60,513 nt of DNA from Parabacteroides sp. An277 (GTDB lineage Bacteria; Bacteroidota; Bacteroidia; Bacteroidales; Tannerellaceae): assembly GCF_002159645.1 (NCBI RefSeq), contig NZ_NFJB01000026.1:1-60513 (forward strand), written 5' to 3'. The notes under the pieces were generated by a model. It was not told the DNA's origin. It saw only the letters and a program-made list of their open reading frames with translations, and made no database searches. Positions 16,453 through 27,625 of this stretch are shown piece after piece (within the stretch, counting starts at the first letter, position 1; each line of letters starts with the position of its first letter). Made by a program: the position numbers and the translations under genes.

Positions 16453-19400
16453 TTACCCATTAATTTTAAAGTCGATGTTTTCATTCTCGTTTAAATAATC
16501 TACCAAATCTTTCGTTACAGCTAAGCGTATATCTGACGAGAACAAGTTGAGCGAGATGTTATTTTCACCATCTATTACACGGAAATACAAGAGGCAATCT
16601 CCCGGATGCTCTTTTATTTTCGAGGATAATACAGCGACGGTCGTCTCGTCTAATTCATGAATCGGAATGGTGATACTAATCTTCTGAATAAGTTTATCTC
16701 GTTCGTCTTGTAGTAGCTTGATGGACTTAATGCGCAAATCCGTAATTTCTGTATTATATTTACGCGGCTCCATCTTCCCACTGATTAAAAGATACATGCC
16801 CATTATACCATATTTAGCATAGTCGATGTAGTCTTGTCCGAAAAGCGGAATCTCGCCACTACCTGTAAAATCTTCGACCTTCAGAATACCATATGGCTTA
16901 CCTGTTTTCGTCATGCCTTCACGGAAACCGGTGACGATACCACCCATCAAAATTTCACGTCCCTTTAAAGTTTCTTTGTCTGTAAGTTCAACCATACCTG
17001 TGTTGCAAACATACGTTAGGATGATGCGATAATCGTCTAACGGATGTGCCGACAAATAGATACCAACCAAATCTTTTTCTTTATTAAGTCGTTCCAAATC
17101 ACTCCAACGTTCGCTTTTCGGAATTTCTGGTTTAGCTATTGAGACAAACGTTTCGTCACCAAAAAGAGAGTTGGCCGTACTGGCTTTGTCCAGTTGAAAT
17201 TTATTACCATAGCGCACCAAAGTATCAAGGAACGTTTCTCCTTTGCCATTATCTACAAAGAAAGATTCACGTTGGATACCCAATCCATCGAATGCTCCTG
17301 CTAACACCAATGATTCAATGGCTTTTTTATTGCATGTTGAAAGATTTACTCGTTCTACAAAATTGAAAATGTCATGATAACGTCCGTTCTTTTTCCGTTC
17401 TTGGATAATATTTAGTACCGCCGACTCACCAATTCCTTTAATAGCACCCATGCCAAAACGGATATTTTTATGTTCGTCTACGCTAAATTTGAGGAGAGAT
17501 TCGTTGACATCTGGACCTAATACTTGTATACCCATAGCTTTACACTCGTCCATGAACTTTGTGATATCAACGATATTTGAAAGACTTCGACTCAATACGG
17601 CTGCCATGTATTCCGAAGGGAAATTCGCTTTTAGGTAAGCTGTCTGGTAAGCAACCCACGAATAACATGTGGCATGGCTCTTGTTAAATGCGTACGAGGC
17701 AAACTTTTCCCAGTCTGCCCATATTTTGTTAAGCGTCTCTTCTTTGTACCCATTCGCTTGTCCACCTTTCAGGAATTTGGCTTTCAAGGAATTCATCTTA
17801 TCGATTAATTTCTTTCCCATGGCTTTACGCAAAGTATCGCTCTCGCCTCGCGTAAAATTCGCCAAGAGGCGCGAAAGGAGCATGACTTGCTCTTGATAAA
17901 CAGTGATGCCATATGTATCTTTTAAATAACGTTCCATCACTGGAATATCGTACACAATGGGTTCTTCTCCATGTTTACGTTTGATAAATGATGGAATATA
18001 ATCCATTGGTCCTGGACGATAAAGCGCATTCATGGCAATTAAGTCTTCGAACTTGGAGGGTTGTAATTCTTTCAGGTACTTTTGCATACCGGCAGACTCG
18101 AACTGGAATGTACCGGTAGTTCGTCCTTCGCAATAAAGTTTGTATGTAGCCGGATCTTCCAAACTTACATGATCGATATCTAAGTCCTTACCTGTGGTCA
18201 GTTTAATATTCTCAATGGCATCTTTTATAATAGACAAAGTCTTCAACCCTAAGAAGTCCATTTTAATCAAACCAGTTTCTTCAATTACGGAACCTTCGTA
18301 TTGGGTGACCAACATTTCCTCGCCTGTATCTTTATCTTTTGCTGTACTGACGGGTACCACATCTGAAATGTCGTATCGACCAATAATAACACCACAAGCA
18401 TGGACCCCCGTATTTCGTACATTGCCTTCTAACATTTGCGCATATTTGAGAGTGTCGCGTGTTAGTGGGTCAGGACCTGTTGCGGCCGCTTTCAATTCAG
18501 GGACATACTCGATAGCATCCTTGAGTTTGAATTTTTTCATGTCAGGTATTTTGTCTGGCACCAATTTTGCTAGTCGATTCGATTCAGCTAGTGGAAGTTT
18601 CTCTACACGTGCTACATCCTTAATGGCTGATTTCGTAGCCATCGTACCGTATGTAATAATGTGGGCTACACGTTCAGCGCCATATTTATCCGTTACCCAT
18701 TGTAATACTTTACTACGTCCATCATCATCAAAGTCTGTATCAATATCTGGCAATGAAATTCGATCAGGATTCAAAAAACGCTCAAACAGTAAATCATATT
18801 TTATAGGGTCAATCTGTGTAATACCCAAGCAATAAGCTACTGCAGAACCAGCTGCAGAACCACGCCCGGGTCCAACAGATACGTTCAACTCTTCACGTGC
18901 CGCTCGGATAAAATCTTGTACGATTAAAAAATAGCCAGGGAATCCCATTGTCTTCATGATATGTAGCTCGAAGTTTAAACGTTCGGCTACCTCTTCAGAT
19001 AACGGATCGCCATAGAGCACTTTTGCTCCTTCGTAGGTGAGCTTTGCCAAATAATCGGCTTCCAATTTAATACGGTACAGTTTTTCATAACCACCCAATT
19101 TCTTAATTTTAGCCTCAGCCTCCTCCTGACTTAACACGACATGACCATGTTCATCTTGTGTAAACTCGTCAAACAAATCTTTTTCAGTGAACTGTTGACG
19201 ATACCCTTCTTCCGTTCCGAAATCTTTTGGAATATTAAAAGTAGGCATAATCGGTCCACTATCAATGCTATAAAATTCAACTTTGTTAGCTATTTCGAGC
19301 GTGTTACGTAGAGCCTCGGGTATATCCGAAAAGATTTGATTCATTTCTGCCGTAGTCTTGAGCCACTCTTGTTTCGTATAACGCATGCGGTTAGGGTCGT

Positions 19401-20250
19401 TCAAGTCTTTACCTGTGCTCAGACAAATGAGCCGGTCGTGCGCGTCGGCATCTTCTTCATTCGTAAAGTGTACGTCATTTGTGGCTATTAGCTTGATTTG
19501 GTGTTTGTGTGCTAACTCAACCAACACCTTATTCACTTCCATTTGGTGCTGATAAGTTGTTTGATCAGCATCCGAACGATTGGTTTTATGGCGTTGCATC
19601 TCCAAATAATAATCTTCTCCAAAAAGATTCTTGAACCAGAGTACAGCCTCTTCTGCTTCTTGGATATTTCCTTTCATAATTTTTTGCGGGATTTCTCCTC
19701 CAAGGCAGGCCGAGCAAACAATCAATCCTTCATGGTGTTGTTCTAGCAATTTTTTATCGATGCGCGGACGGCCATAAAATCCTTCCGTCCATGATTGCGA
19801 TACTATTTTAATTAGATTTTTATATCCTTGTTTATTCTTGGCAAGTACAATCAGGTGCCATCCACTCAAGTCTTCTTTCGTATCTCGCTTGAAGCGTCCT
19901 CTACGGGCACAATAACACTCACACCCCAGAATTGGTTTGAAAAGATTTCCTTTAGCCTCTTCTAATTGTTTTTCTAATTCCACCTTCCGAGCTTCAATCT
20001 CGTCCGTTAATTCGGTTTCGTTCAAAGAGCTCAACTCTTTTTGTAAATCTTTAATGGCGGATTGAACCTTACTGTTCTTTTTGTTGACTTTGTTGAAAAA
20101 CTCTTTAATGCCAAACATGTTACCATGGTCAGTAACGGCGATGGCACGCATTCCGTCCTTATATGCTTTCTCGATAATTGAATCGACCGACGCTTGTCCG
20201 TCCAACAAAGAATATTGCGTATGCACATGCAAATGAATGAAAGATTCCAT
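16453..20250 (-). CDS. dnaE: DNA polymerase III subunit alpha
   Basis: A 1265-residue replicative polymerase catalytic subunit. The N-terminal PHP domain has HLHVHTQYSLLDG (7-19) and VTDHGNM. A charged coiled insert lies near 57-95. The C-family polymerase catalytic Asp motif is PDIDTDFDDD at about 500-509, followed by GRGSAAGS-type fingers motifs and the beta-clamp/OB-fold C-terminus. Somewhat longer than E. coli DnaE (1160), partly because of the PHP insert. Encoded divergently from tamB across a 181-bp gap. Nothing suggests disruption. Confidence 0.97.
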   Translation of the reverse strand: MESFIHLHVHTQYSLLDGQASVDSIIEKAYKDGMRAIAVTDHGNMFGIKEFFNKVNKKNSKVQSAIKDLQKELSSLNETELTDEIEARKVELEKQLEEAKGNLFKPILGCECYCARRGRFKRDTKEDLSGWHLIVLAKNKQGYKNLIKIVSQSWTEGFYGRPRIDKKLLEQHHEGLIVCSACLGGEIPQKIMKGNIQEAEEAVLWFKNLFGEDYYLEMQRHKTNRSDADQTTYQHQMEVNKVLVELAHKHQIKLIATNDVHFTNEEDADAHDRLICLSTGKDLNDPNRMRYTKQEWLKTTAEMNQIFSDIPEALRNTLEIANKVEFYSIDSGPIMPTFNIPKDFGTEEGYRQQFTEKDLFDEFTQDEHGHVVLSQEEAEAKIKKLGGYEKLYRIKLEADYLAKLTYEGAKVLYGDPLSEEVAERLNFELHIMKTMGFPGYFLIVQDFIRAAREELNVSVGPGRGSAAGSAVAYCLGITQIDPIKYDLLFERFLNPDRISLPDIDTDFDDDGRSKVLQWVTDKYGAERVAHIITYGTMATKSAIKDVARVEKLPLAESNRLAKLVPDKIPDMKKFKLKDAIEYVPELKAAATGPDPLTRDTLKYAQMLEGNVRNTGVHACGVIIGRYDISDVVPVSTAKDKDTGEEMLVTQYEGSVIEETGLIKMDFLGLKTLSIIKDAIENIKLTTGKDLDIDHVSLEDPATYKLYCEGRTTGTFQFESAGMQKYLKELQPSKFEDLIAMNALYRPGPMDYIPSFIKRKHGEEPIVYDIPVMERYLKDTYGITVYQEQVMLLSRLLANFTRGESDTLRKAMGKKLIDKMNSLKAKFLKGGQANGYKEETLNKIWADWEKFASYAFNKSHATCYSWVAYQTAYLKANFPSEYMAAVLSRSLSNIVDITKFMDECKAMGIQVLGPDVNESLLKFSVDEHKNIRFGMGAIKGIGESAVLNIIQERKKNGRYHDIFNFVERVNLSTCNKKAIESLVLAGAFDGLGIQRESFFVDNGKGETFLDTLVRYGNKFQLDKASTANSLFGDETFVSIAKPEIPKSERWSDLERLNKEKDLVGIYLSAHPLDDYRIILTYVCNTGMVELTDKETLKGREILMGGIVTGFREGMTKTGKPYGILKVEDFTGSGEIPLFGQDYIDYAKYGIMGMYLLISGKMEPRKYNTEITDLRIKSIKLLQDERDKLIQKISITIPIHELDETTVAVLSSKIKEHPGDCLLYFRVIDGENNISLNLFSSDIRLAVTKDLVDYLNENENIDFKING

Positions 20251-20403
20251 ATACTTGTACTTGATTTTTTCGGGCTGTAAAGATACGGCTTATTTCGAAG
20301 GTCGCCAAATTTTGACTGTTAAAGAGGTCAGCGGTGAAACTTCTTCTTTGTTGGGACTGGATGAAAAGTGTGTAGTATATCTCCGACGTTCGCTTTTTTG
20401 TTT

Positions 20404-20411
20404 TACCTTTG
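20404..20411 (+). promoter_or_regulatory. -7 promoter box of tamB
   Basis: TACCTTTG, 20 bp before the tamB ATG, in the divergent dnaE-tamB gap. On the other strand, TATCTTTA at 20278-20285 may serve dnaE. Confidence 0.4.
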
Positions 20412-20431
20412 TATCTAAATGAGGTGATAGT

Positions 20432-23400
20432 ATGAAAAAGTGGGTAAAAAGGACAGGATGGATGGTGGCAATACCCTTTCTGATGATGTTTGTCGTCTCG
20501 GTGTTGCTTTATGTGCCAGTTGTGCAAGACTTTGTTGTCCGACAGGCTACACGTTATGCCAGCCATTCGACTGGGATGCAGATAGGTATCGAACGCATCC
20601 GGCTTTCTTTCCCTCTTCGATTGCATGTGCATGGTGTGGAAGTGGTACAAGCCGAGGCGGATACCTTGTTGGCTCTTGATGATTTAGATGTCCATATTCG
20701 TCCGTGGCCCCTTTTTAACAGAGAAGTATTGGTAGAGGCCATTCGTTTACATGAAGTACAGGTAGATACGCGTGAGCTTATTGAAGGATTTGTTCTGAAA
20801 GGCGCAATTGGAGAACTATATGTTCAGGCTGATCGGATAAATCTGGCTTCTGAACATGCGACCTTAAATCAATTGCTCTTGTCTGATGCTACTCTAACCT
20901 TGTTACTGACTGATACGACAACGCAAAAAGATACGGTTTCGTCTGCACCTTTACCTTGGAGTTTTTCTTTGGAAAAGATAGATTTGGAACGCGTAGCTTT
21001 GGCTATGCAAATGCCCGCTGATTCACTTCGGATAGCGGGATTTATTGAGGAGGCCAATTTACGTGGGGGAACAGTTGATTTAAGCAAAGCACATTATGAA
21101 GTAGCATCATTTCATCTCGATGCACCTCACTTCCAATATATAACAGGAGAGCAACCGGTACTTTCTGGCTTTGATCCGAGTCATGTTTTACTTTCAGATT
21201 TTCAATTAGATGCCGTTTCGCTTGCTTATGATAGTACCACACTTCAAGCTCGTTTGAAAAAATTGATGGTGAAAGAACGTTGTGGGTTAGAAATAAGTCG
21301 GTTGGAAGGAAATATAGAGGGAAACTTGCCTAATCTTCGTATACCTGGGTTTACTTTAGAAACGCCCCATTCGAATATGCGTTTGCAAGCTGGAATTCCG
21401 TTCGATGCCTTTGCTGAAAAACCTAAAGGAGAAATGGACATCCAAATGGACGCTCTTATAGGAAAGCAGGATGTATTGGCGTTCCTCGGCGAGTTGCCTC
21501 AAGAAGCTATTGATGCTTATCCTGAGCAAGCAATGCGTCTTCGGGCGAAATTGACAGGTAATATGGAAACACTTCGTTTGGAGCAAATTGATCTCCAATT
21601 ACCGCAAGCCTTCCATTTTCACACGCGGGGGGAAGCTTATTCGCTTTTAGATACGAAGAAGCGGAGAGGTTCGCTTCTGCTTGATGCGCAAACGAACGAT
21701 TTAACCTTCTTGTTGGATTTGCTTCCTGAAACAACACGACAAAACCTTGCGATTCCGAATCCCATGACACTGAAAGGAAAGGCGGATATTCAGGGGGAAA
21801 CATATCAAGCAAATCTGTTATGGCAAGAAGCGGAAGGAAAAATTCACCTTCAGGCTACTTACGATCAACCTCGAGAGTACTATCACGTACATTTAAATAT
21901 AGATAGCCTTCAGCCGAATCATTTTCTCCCTCATGATTCGTTGTATCAGCTAAGTGCTACTCTCCAAGCCGAAGGCGAACGTTTAAATCTGTTTGATTCG
22001 TTGGCGTGGGCTAAGTTGGATATGCAGCTTTCGGATATTCATTATGGTTCACGTACGTTTGCAGATGTGAGTGTGAAGGGTGCGTTGGAGAAACATTTTG
22101 CCCAATTGGATTTGGTTAGCCATTATCCTTTGGCAAAAATGGACATTTCGCTCAATGCTACCTTGAAAGAACAGGATGTAAAAGGCATGATGATAGCAGA
22201 TATCCAGCATGTGGATTTGCAAGGATTACATTTGAGCGAGCAACCTTTGGCTACTTCGTTTCAACTCTTTGCCGAGTTAGAAACAGACTTGAAAGAGAAA
22301 TATTTGGCGGATTTGACTTTAGGCAATTGGGAAATCCAAACGGCTAAACAAACCGCTCGTCCGAAAACCTTGATATTAAAGGCTCAAACTTCAGTCGATT
22401 CGACGTTTGTTTCGTTTCATGCAGGTGATTTAAGTTTGGAATTAGCAGGAAATAGCGGCCTTCAAGGTTTGAGTAAAGATTTTGATCTTATATCGCGAGA
22501 GATAAATAGGCAGATGACGCAAGATTCAGTCATCCGTTTGGCGTTGGTTCGTCCGATGCTTCCTGAAATGCATTTGGAAATGAAAGCCCGGAAAGATAAT
22601 CCGATTTACAATTTTCTCCAACTTTATGGTATGAATTTCCAGCGGATGAATTTTCGAGCTTATACTTCGCCGGAAACGGGAATCCGAATGGATGGGGAAG
22701 TCCTTCAACTCTTGCGCGATACCTTTTTGCTTGATACGATTCAGATGCACGTCTGGCAAGATACGGTTGGCATTTTTTATCAAGCAGGCATTGTAAAGAA
22801 TAAGTTTCAAAAACAAGCTCCTTTCTCGGTTGATGTGAGCGGACAATTACAAACGGGGTTTATGGACGCGCTTCTTCATTTCCGTAACGGACAGGGGGAA
22901 ACGGGTATCTTGTTGGGTGCGCGATTGAGTAAAGAGGATGAAGGTGGTATGAAAATCCATCTTTTCCCTGATGAACCGATTTTAGCCTTTTCACCTTTTT
23001 CGGTGAACCCAGATAACTACATTATCTTTCGCGATGAGAAAAATATAGAGGCAAATTTATTGCTTCAAGGAAAAGCAGGTACTTTCCTTCGAATTTATAA
23101 CGAGAATCCGGAAGGAAACCAACGAAAAATCCAAGCGGAATTAGGCGAAATCGATTTGTTAGCCATTTCGAATGCTTTTTCTTCCTATTTGCCCCGCATC
23201 GGAGGAAAGCTTTATGCAGATGTGCAATATATGCCATCAGATAGTTCATTCATGTTGACGGCCAACATGAATGTCGATTCACTTTCCTATGAAAAAGAAA
23301 TGGTGGGCAATCTGTTGTTTAGTTCGGTATACTTGCCTGTCTCGAAGACGGAACATCAAATAGATATGCATCTTTTCCGTAATGCGCAAGAGATCCTGAA

Positions 23401-25057
23401 CGCTTCGGCATACTATCAAGGTGGCGAACCGGATGAAATACAGGGTTCGCTTTCCATTTTGCAATTGCCTTTGGAAATGGCAAATCCATTCATTCCGGAT
23501 GGCATGGCGCGCCTTTGCGGCACTTTGTCTGGGGAGTTAAGTTTGGCGGGAAGCTCTTCCCAACCTGATTTGGAAGGTTCTTTCCAATTGGATTCTTCCC
23601 AAATCTATATCGAACCGGCTAACACCACCATCCGATTGGATAATAAATTGATAGCGATTCGGGATAATCGCATCCTATTCAACAAGTATGGCTTTTATGC
23701 CCATGGGGAAAATCCTTTCGTGATTGATGGGAATATCGATCTGGGTAATTTCTCGTCTATGTATGCGGATTTGAAGTTGTCGGCTCAAAACATGCAGCTC
23801 TTGAATACGAAGCGAAACAAGAATAGCTTGGTGTATGGTCGGATGTTTGTGAATTTAGCCTCTACGATTCAAGGCTCGCTTAACGCTTTAAAAATGAGAG
23901 GAGATTTGGATTTGCTGGGAGGAACCAATGTGACCTATATCTTACAAGATTCGCCCCTTACCGTGCAGGATAGGCTATCCGGTTTGGTGACGTTTACCTC
24001 TTTCGACGAAGATACGCTCCTCGTCCGCCGGCCGCGCAGGGCCTCGCTTCCGTTGGGAGGCATGGATATGCTCATGACGATTCATATCGACCAAGCGGTG
24101 CAGGTAAATGTGGATTTGACGCCCGACCAATCGAGCCATGTGAATCTGGAGGGCGGCGGCGATCTCTCTTTCCAATACACTCCGATGGGAGATATGATTC
24201 TGAACGGGCGTTATACGCTAATCAGTGGCACGTTTAAATATGCTTTGCCTGTCATTCCGCTTAAAGAATTTAATGTCGAAAACGGTAGCTACATCCAATG
24301 GAACGGTAATCCAATGGATCCTATATTGAATATTACCGCGACAGAGCGGATTCGTACCTCGGTGGCTGCAGACGAGCAAAGCTCGCGTATGGTTAATTTT
24401 GACGTGGGCATCGAGCTGACGCAACGTCTCGAAAATCTGGGCTTGAAGTTTATTCTTGAGGCACCCGAGGATGCCGCCATGCAGGAAGAATTAGCGCGCA
24501 TGGGCGAAGAAGAACGGGCTAAGCAGGCGGTGAGCATGTTGGTAACGGGGATGTATCTCGGCGGCGGTACGACGACCGGAAAGGCCAATCTCGACATGGG
24601 CGCCGCATTGAATAGTTTCTTGCAAAATGAAATCAATAACTTGGCGGGTTCGCTCAAGGGGGTCGATTTGAATTTTGGCATGGAAAGCTATGACGAGGAT
24701 GGCGACGGCAGTAAACGAACGGATTACTCCTTCCGGTTTGCCAAGCGGTTTTATAATGACCGTATCCGCATTGTCTTGGGCGGGAGGATTTCGACCGGCG
24801 CGGATATCAATCAAGGACAAGCGCAGCCATTTATCGACAATGTTTCCATTGAGTACCGGCTGGATCCAAGCGGGACGCGCTACGTGAAGATTTTCCACAA
24901 TAAGGATTACGAAAGTTTGTTGGAGGGCGAGCTTACCGAGACCGGCGCCGGTATTGTATTACACAAGAAGATGCAGCACATGCGGGAACTTTTCATTTTC
25001 AAGAAAAATAAAGTTAAACCGGTAAACGAAGAAGAAGCGGATGAAAGCGAAGATTAA
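20432..25057 (+). CDS. tamB: Translocation/assembly module protein TamB
   Basis: A 1541-residue AsmA-like/TamB protein: one N-terminal TM helix (about 10-32), then a very long beta-rich periplasmic stretch expected to form a hydrophobic-grooved rod spanning from inner to outer membrane. It ends in the conserved TamB C-terminal domain (DUF490, about 1150-1480; GGDLSFQYTPMGDMILNGRY then EFNVENGSYIQWNGNPMDP). Family members take part in outer-membrane protein assembly and lipid transport. The 3' end overlaps the tamL gene by 17 bp, matching the tamA-tamB partnership in other bacteria but in reversed gene order. Confidence 0.9.
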   Translation: MKKWVKRTGWMVAIPFLMMFVVSVLLYVPVVQDFVVRQATRYASHSTGMQIGIERIRLSFPLRLHVHGVEVVQAEADTLLALDDLDVHIRPWPLFNREVLVEAIRLHEVQVDTRELIEGFVLKGAIGELYVQADRINLASEHATLNQLLLSDATLTLLLTDTTTQKDTVSSAPLPWSFSLEKIDLERVALAMQMPADSLRIAGFIEEANLRGGTVDLSKAHYEVASFHLDAPHFQYITGEQPVLSGFDPSHVLLSDFQLDAVSLAYDSTTLQARLKKLMVKERCGLEISRLEGNIEGNLPNLRIPGFTLETPHSNMRLQAGIPFDAFAEKPKGEMDIQMDALIGKQDVLAFLGELPQEAIDAYPEQAMRLRAKLTGNMETLRLEQIDLQLPQAFHFHTRGEAYSLLDTKKRRGSLLLDAQTNDLTFLLDLLPETTRQNLAIPNPMTLKGKADIQGETYQANLLWQEAEGKIHLQATYDQPREYYHVHLNIDSLQPNHFLPHDSLYQLSATLQAEGERLNLFDSLAWAKLDMQLSDIHYGSRTFADVSVKGALEKHFAQLDLVSHYPLAKMDISLNATLKEQDVKGMMIADIQHVDLQGLHLSEQPLATSFQLFAELETDLKEKYLADLTLGNWEIQTAKQTARPKTLILKAQTSVDSTFVSFHAGDLSLELAGNSGLQGLSKDFDLISREINRQMTQDSVIRLALVRPMLPEMHLEMKARKDNPIYNFLQLYGMNFQRMNFRAYTSPETGIRMDGEVLQLLRDTFLLDTIQMHVWQDTVGIFYQAGIVKNKFQKQAPFSVDVSGQLQTGFMDALLHFRNGQGETGILLGARLSKEDEGGMKIHLFPDEPILAFSPFSVNPDNYIIFRDEKNIEANLLLQGKAGTFLRIYNENPEGNQRKIQAELGEIDLLAISNAFSSYLPRIGGKLYADVQYMPSDSSFMLTANMNVDSLSYEKEMVGNLLFSSVYLPVSKTEHQIDMHLFRNAQEILNASAYYQGGEPDEIQGSLSILQLPLEMANPFIPDGMARLCGTLSGELSLAGSSSQPDLEGSFQLDSSQIYIEPANTTIRLDNKLIAIRDNRILFNKYGFYAHGENPFVIDGNIDLGNFSSMYADLKLSAQNMQLLNTKRNKNSLVYGRMFVNLASTIQGSLNALKMRGDLDLLGGTNVTYILQDSPLTVQDRLSGLVTFTSFDEDTLLVRRPRRASLPLGGMDMLMTIHIDQAVQVNVDLTPDQSSHVNLEGGGDLSFQYTPMGDMILNGRYTLISGTFKYALPVIPLKEFNVENGSYIQWNGNPMDPILNITATERIRTSVAADEQSSRMVNFDVGIELTQRLENLGLKFILEAPEDAAMQEELARMGEEERAKQAVSMLVTGMYLGGGTTTGKANLDMGAALNSFLQNEINNLAGSLKGVDLNFGMESYDEDGDGSKRTDYSFRFAKRFYNDRIRIVLGGRISTGADINQGQAQPFIDNVSIEYRLDPSGTRYVKIFHNKDYESLLEGELTETGAGIVLHKKMQHMRELFIFKKNKVKPVNEEEADESED

Positions 25058-27371
25058 TAACTTGTGCAAGAAGGGCCTCGTTTTCCTTTCTTGCTTCCTT
25101 TTGATGTCCTGTTCCATCACCAAAAATTTGCCAGAAGAAGAAATCCTTTACACAGGTATTGAAGATATTATCGTCGAAGCGCAGGATTCGACAGCGGCGG
25201 GAGAAAATACGCTGACTGAAATCAGGGCGGCGCTGGCGTTCCCGCCAAATAACGCGTTCCTGGGGAGCTCGTCAGTGCGTATTCCTTTTCCTTTCGGTCT
25301 CTGGATGTATAACGGGCTTGTCCGGAAAGAGGGAAAGCTCGGGCGGTGGATGTTTGACAAGCTGGCGGCCAAACCCGTTCTCATCTCCAACGTCAACCCG
25401 GAAGTGCGCGTGAAGGTTGCCCAAAACCTGCTGAAAGAGTACGGCTATTTCAATGGCGATGCTTCGTATGAATTGATCCCGAATCCAAAAGATTCCTTGC
25501 AGGCGAAGGTGTTGTATCACATTACGATGCGCCAACCCTATACCTACGATAGTATCCGATACATGCAGCGCCGGCACCGGACGGATACGATTGTCCGAAC
25601 GCATAAAGTTCAATCGCTCCTTCGGAAAGGGGATAACTTTAACGTCGTCCAGCTGGAAGCCGAGCGGCAACGTATTTCAACGCTGCTGCGCGACAACGGC
25701 TTTTATTATTTCCGTCCGGAATATATTTCTTATCAGGCCGATACCTCGCGCATGCCGGGAAAGGTGTGGCTGCGCATTATCCCTTCCCCCGGGATGCCGC
25801 GCGAAGCCTTGCGTCCGTGGACGTTGGGGAATATTACGGTGGCGCTGAATGGATATAACAACGAAGCCCCGACCGATACGATTCAGTACGAGGGCCTGAC
25901 GATTCTCTACGAAGGGAAGCTACGCGTCCGCCCGGCTGTCTTGCGCCGGAAGATTCAATTCAAGACGGGCGACCGTTATGCCTATTCCGCGCAAGAGGCG
26001 ACACAGACGGCGCTCTCCCGCTTGGGTATTTTTAAATACGCGGAGATGCAATACACGCCGACAGACACCTCGCGACAGTGCCGGACGTTGGATTTGCGCT
26101 TGAATGCTGCCTACGACCTGCCGCTCGACGGCGAGTTGGAATTTAACATTACCACCAAAAGCAACGACCAGACCGGACCGGGCGCGATTTTCAGCGTCAC
26201 GAAGCGAAACATTTTTGGCGGCGGCGAGACTTTCGGCGTCCAATTGAAGGGTTCTTACGAATGGCAGACCGGAAACCGCGTGGAGGGAAGCAAATCGCTC
26301 ATGAATAGCTATGAATTAGGGCTCAGCAGCACGCTCACGCTTCCGCAGCTCCTCTTCCCGGGCTATTTGAAGCGGAATCTGCACTATCCCTCCAGCACGA
26401 CCTTCCGGATTTATGCCGACCAAATGAACCGGGCCAAATTCTTTAAGATGCTCTCGTTTGGCGGTAGCGCGACCCTCGACTTCCAAAGCAGCGCGACCAG
26501 CCATCATTCCGTCGTCCCGTTTAAATTGGCATACAATAAATTGCAGCATACGACTGCCACGTTCGATTCCATCACGGGCGTCAACCAGGCGCTTTACCTC
26601 AGTCTGAAGGACCAGTTCGTCCCTTCGATGAGCTATACCTACACCTACGACGATTCGCCCATCGCCTCGAAGCGTCACCACCTCTGGTGGCAAACCTCCG
26701 TCACGCAATCTGGCAACCTGATGAGCGGGATATACGCGTTGGCGGGCCAGCGCTTTTCCAAAGAGAATAAGGAACTCTTCGGCAATGTTTTCTCGCAATT
26801 CGTAAAGCTCAGCAGCGAGATAAGATACAATCGCGAATTGGCCAAAGGGCACCACCTCGTCGGGCGTTTGAGCGCAGGTGTCCTCTACGGATATGGCAAC
26901 GCCGAAAATCATACGACGCCCTACAACGAGCAGTTTTACATCGGCGGCGCGAACAGCATCCGCGCGTTTACGATACGCAGTATAGGTCCCGGCCGCTTTC
27001 GCCCGGACCCCACGAACGAGTATAGCTATATCGACCAAACGGGCGACCTGAAATTTGAAGCCAACCTGGAGTACCGCTTCCCGATTTTTGGGGATTTGCA
27101 GGGGGCCGCTTTCCTCGATGCCGGCAATATTTGGTTGATTCACGAAGACCCGAATCGTCCCGGCGGCCAATTGCAATGGGGCCGTTTCTTGAAGGACCTC
27201 GCGCTCGGTACGGGAGTGGGACTGCGCTACGATTTGCAATTCATCGTCGTGCGGGTAGATTGCGGAATCGGCCTCCATGTTCCCTACGAGACCGGCAAGA
27301 AGGGCTATTATAATATTCCTCGCTTCAAAGATGGATTAGGTATTCATCTTGCTATCGGGTATCCCTTCTAA
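25041..27371 (+). CDS. tamL: BamA/TamA-family outer-membrane lipoprotein (TamL)
   Basis: A 776-residue Omp85-family protein. Unlike classical TamA it begins with a lipoprotein signal (lipobox LMSC, C24), the feature that defines the TamL variant of Bacteroidetes and Chlorobi. POTRA-like repeats occupy about 100-380 (RVKVAQNLLKEYGYFNG, RQRISTLLRDNGFYYFRPEY). The 16-strand barrel follows from about 390, containing RNIFGGGETFGVQLKG, and the lid-lock region FYIGGANSIRAFTIRSIGPGR at about 634-654 with the expected R-x-F/Y motif. It ends HLAIGYPF, an outer-membrane barrel terminus. It overlaps tamB and should work with it. Confidence 0.9.
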   Translation: MKAKINNLCKKGLVFLSCFLLMSCSITKNLPEEEILYTGIEDIIVEAQDSTAAGENTLTEIRAALAFPPNNAFLGSSSVRIPFPFGLWMYNGLVRKEGKLGRWMFDKLAAKPVLISNVNPEVRVKVAQNLLKEYGYFNGDASYELIPNPKDSLQAKVLYHITMRQPYTYDSIRYMQRRHRTDTIVRTHKVQSLLRKGDNFNVVQLEAERQRISTLLRDNGFYYFRPEYISYQADTSRMPGKVWLRIIPSPGMPREALRPWTLGNITVALNGYNNEAPTDTIQYEGLTILYEGKLRVRPAVLRRKIQFKTGDRYAYSAQEATQTALSRLGIFKYAEMQYTPTDTSRQCRTLDLRLNAAYDLPLDGELEFNITTKSNDQTGPGAIFSVTKRNIFGGGETFGVQLKGSYEWQTGNRVEGSKSLMNSYELGLSSTLTLPQLLFPGYLKRNLHYPSSTTFRIYADQMNRAKFFKMLSFGGSATLDFQSSATSHHSVVPFKLAYNKLQHTTATFDSITGVNQALYLSLKDQFVPSMSYTYTYDDSPIASKRHHLWWQTSVTQSGNLMSGIYALAGQRFSKENKELFGNVFSQFVKLSSEIRYNRELAKGHHLVGRLSAGVLYGYGNAENHTTPYNEQFYIGGANSIRAFTIRSIGPGRFRPDPTNEYSYIDQTGDLKFEANLEYRFPIFGDLQGAAFLDAGNIWLIHEDPNRPGGQLQWGRFLKDLALGTGVGLRYDLQFIVVRVDCGIGLHVPYETGKKGYYNIPRFKDGLGIHLAIGYPF

Positions 27372-27394
27372 TTATTGAAACTCACCATAAATCG

Positions 27395-27625
27395 TTTTGT
27401 TTGTATTACCGCACGCAGATGACGCAGATTCCGCAGAGTAACGCAGACTTATTTTTGGGCTACGCTTTACTTCGTTTTGTCTATATTAGTGCACGCAGAC
27501 GACGCAGATTCCATAGACAAACGCAGATTATTTTTTTTATTATAGAAAAATACTGCGTAGCCCAAAAATAAGTCTGCGTTACTCTGCGGAATCTGCGTCA
27601 TCTGCGTGCGGTAATACAAACAAAA
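27395..27625. repeat. Perfect 71-bp inverted repeat
   Basis: The 71 bp at 27395-27465 recur exactly as the reverse complement at 27555-27625, separated by 89 bp. The spacer holds a diverged copy of part of the arm (GCACGCAGACGACGCAGATT, 27491-27510). A further partial inverse copy follows at 27631-27655. It starts 23 bp after the tamL stop. No transposase and no target duplication were seen. Confidence 0.95.

Noticed and set aside
26316-27278. 320-codon frame antisense to tamL
   Set aside because: Fully overlaps the tamL barrel on the other strand and has no recognisable domain or start signal.
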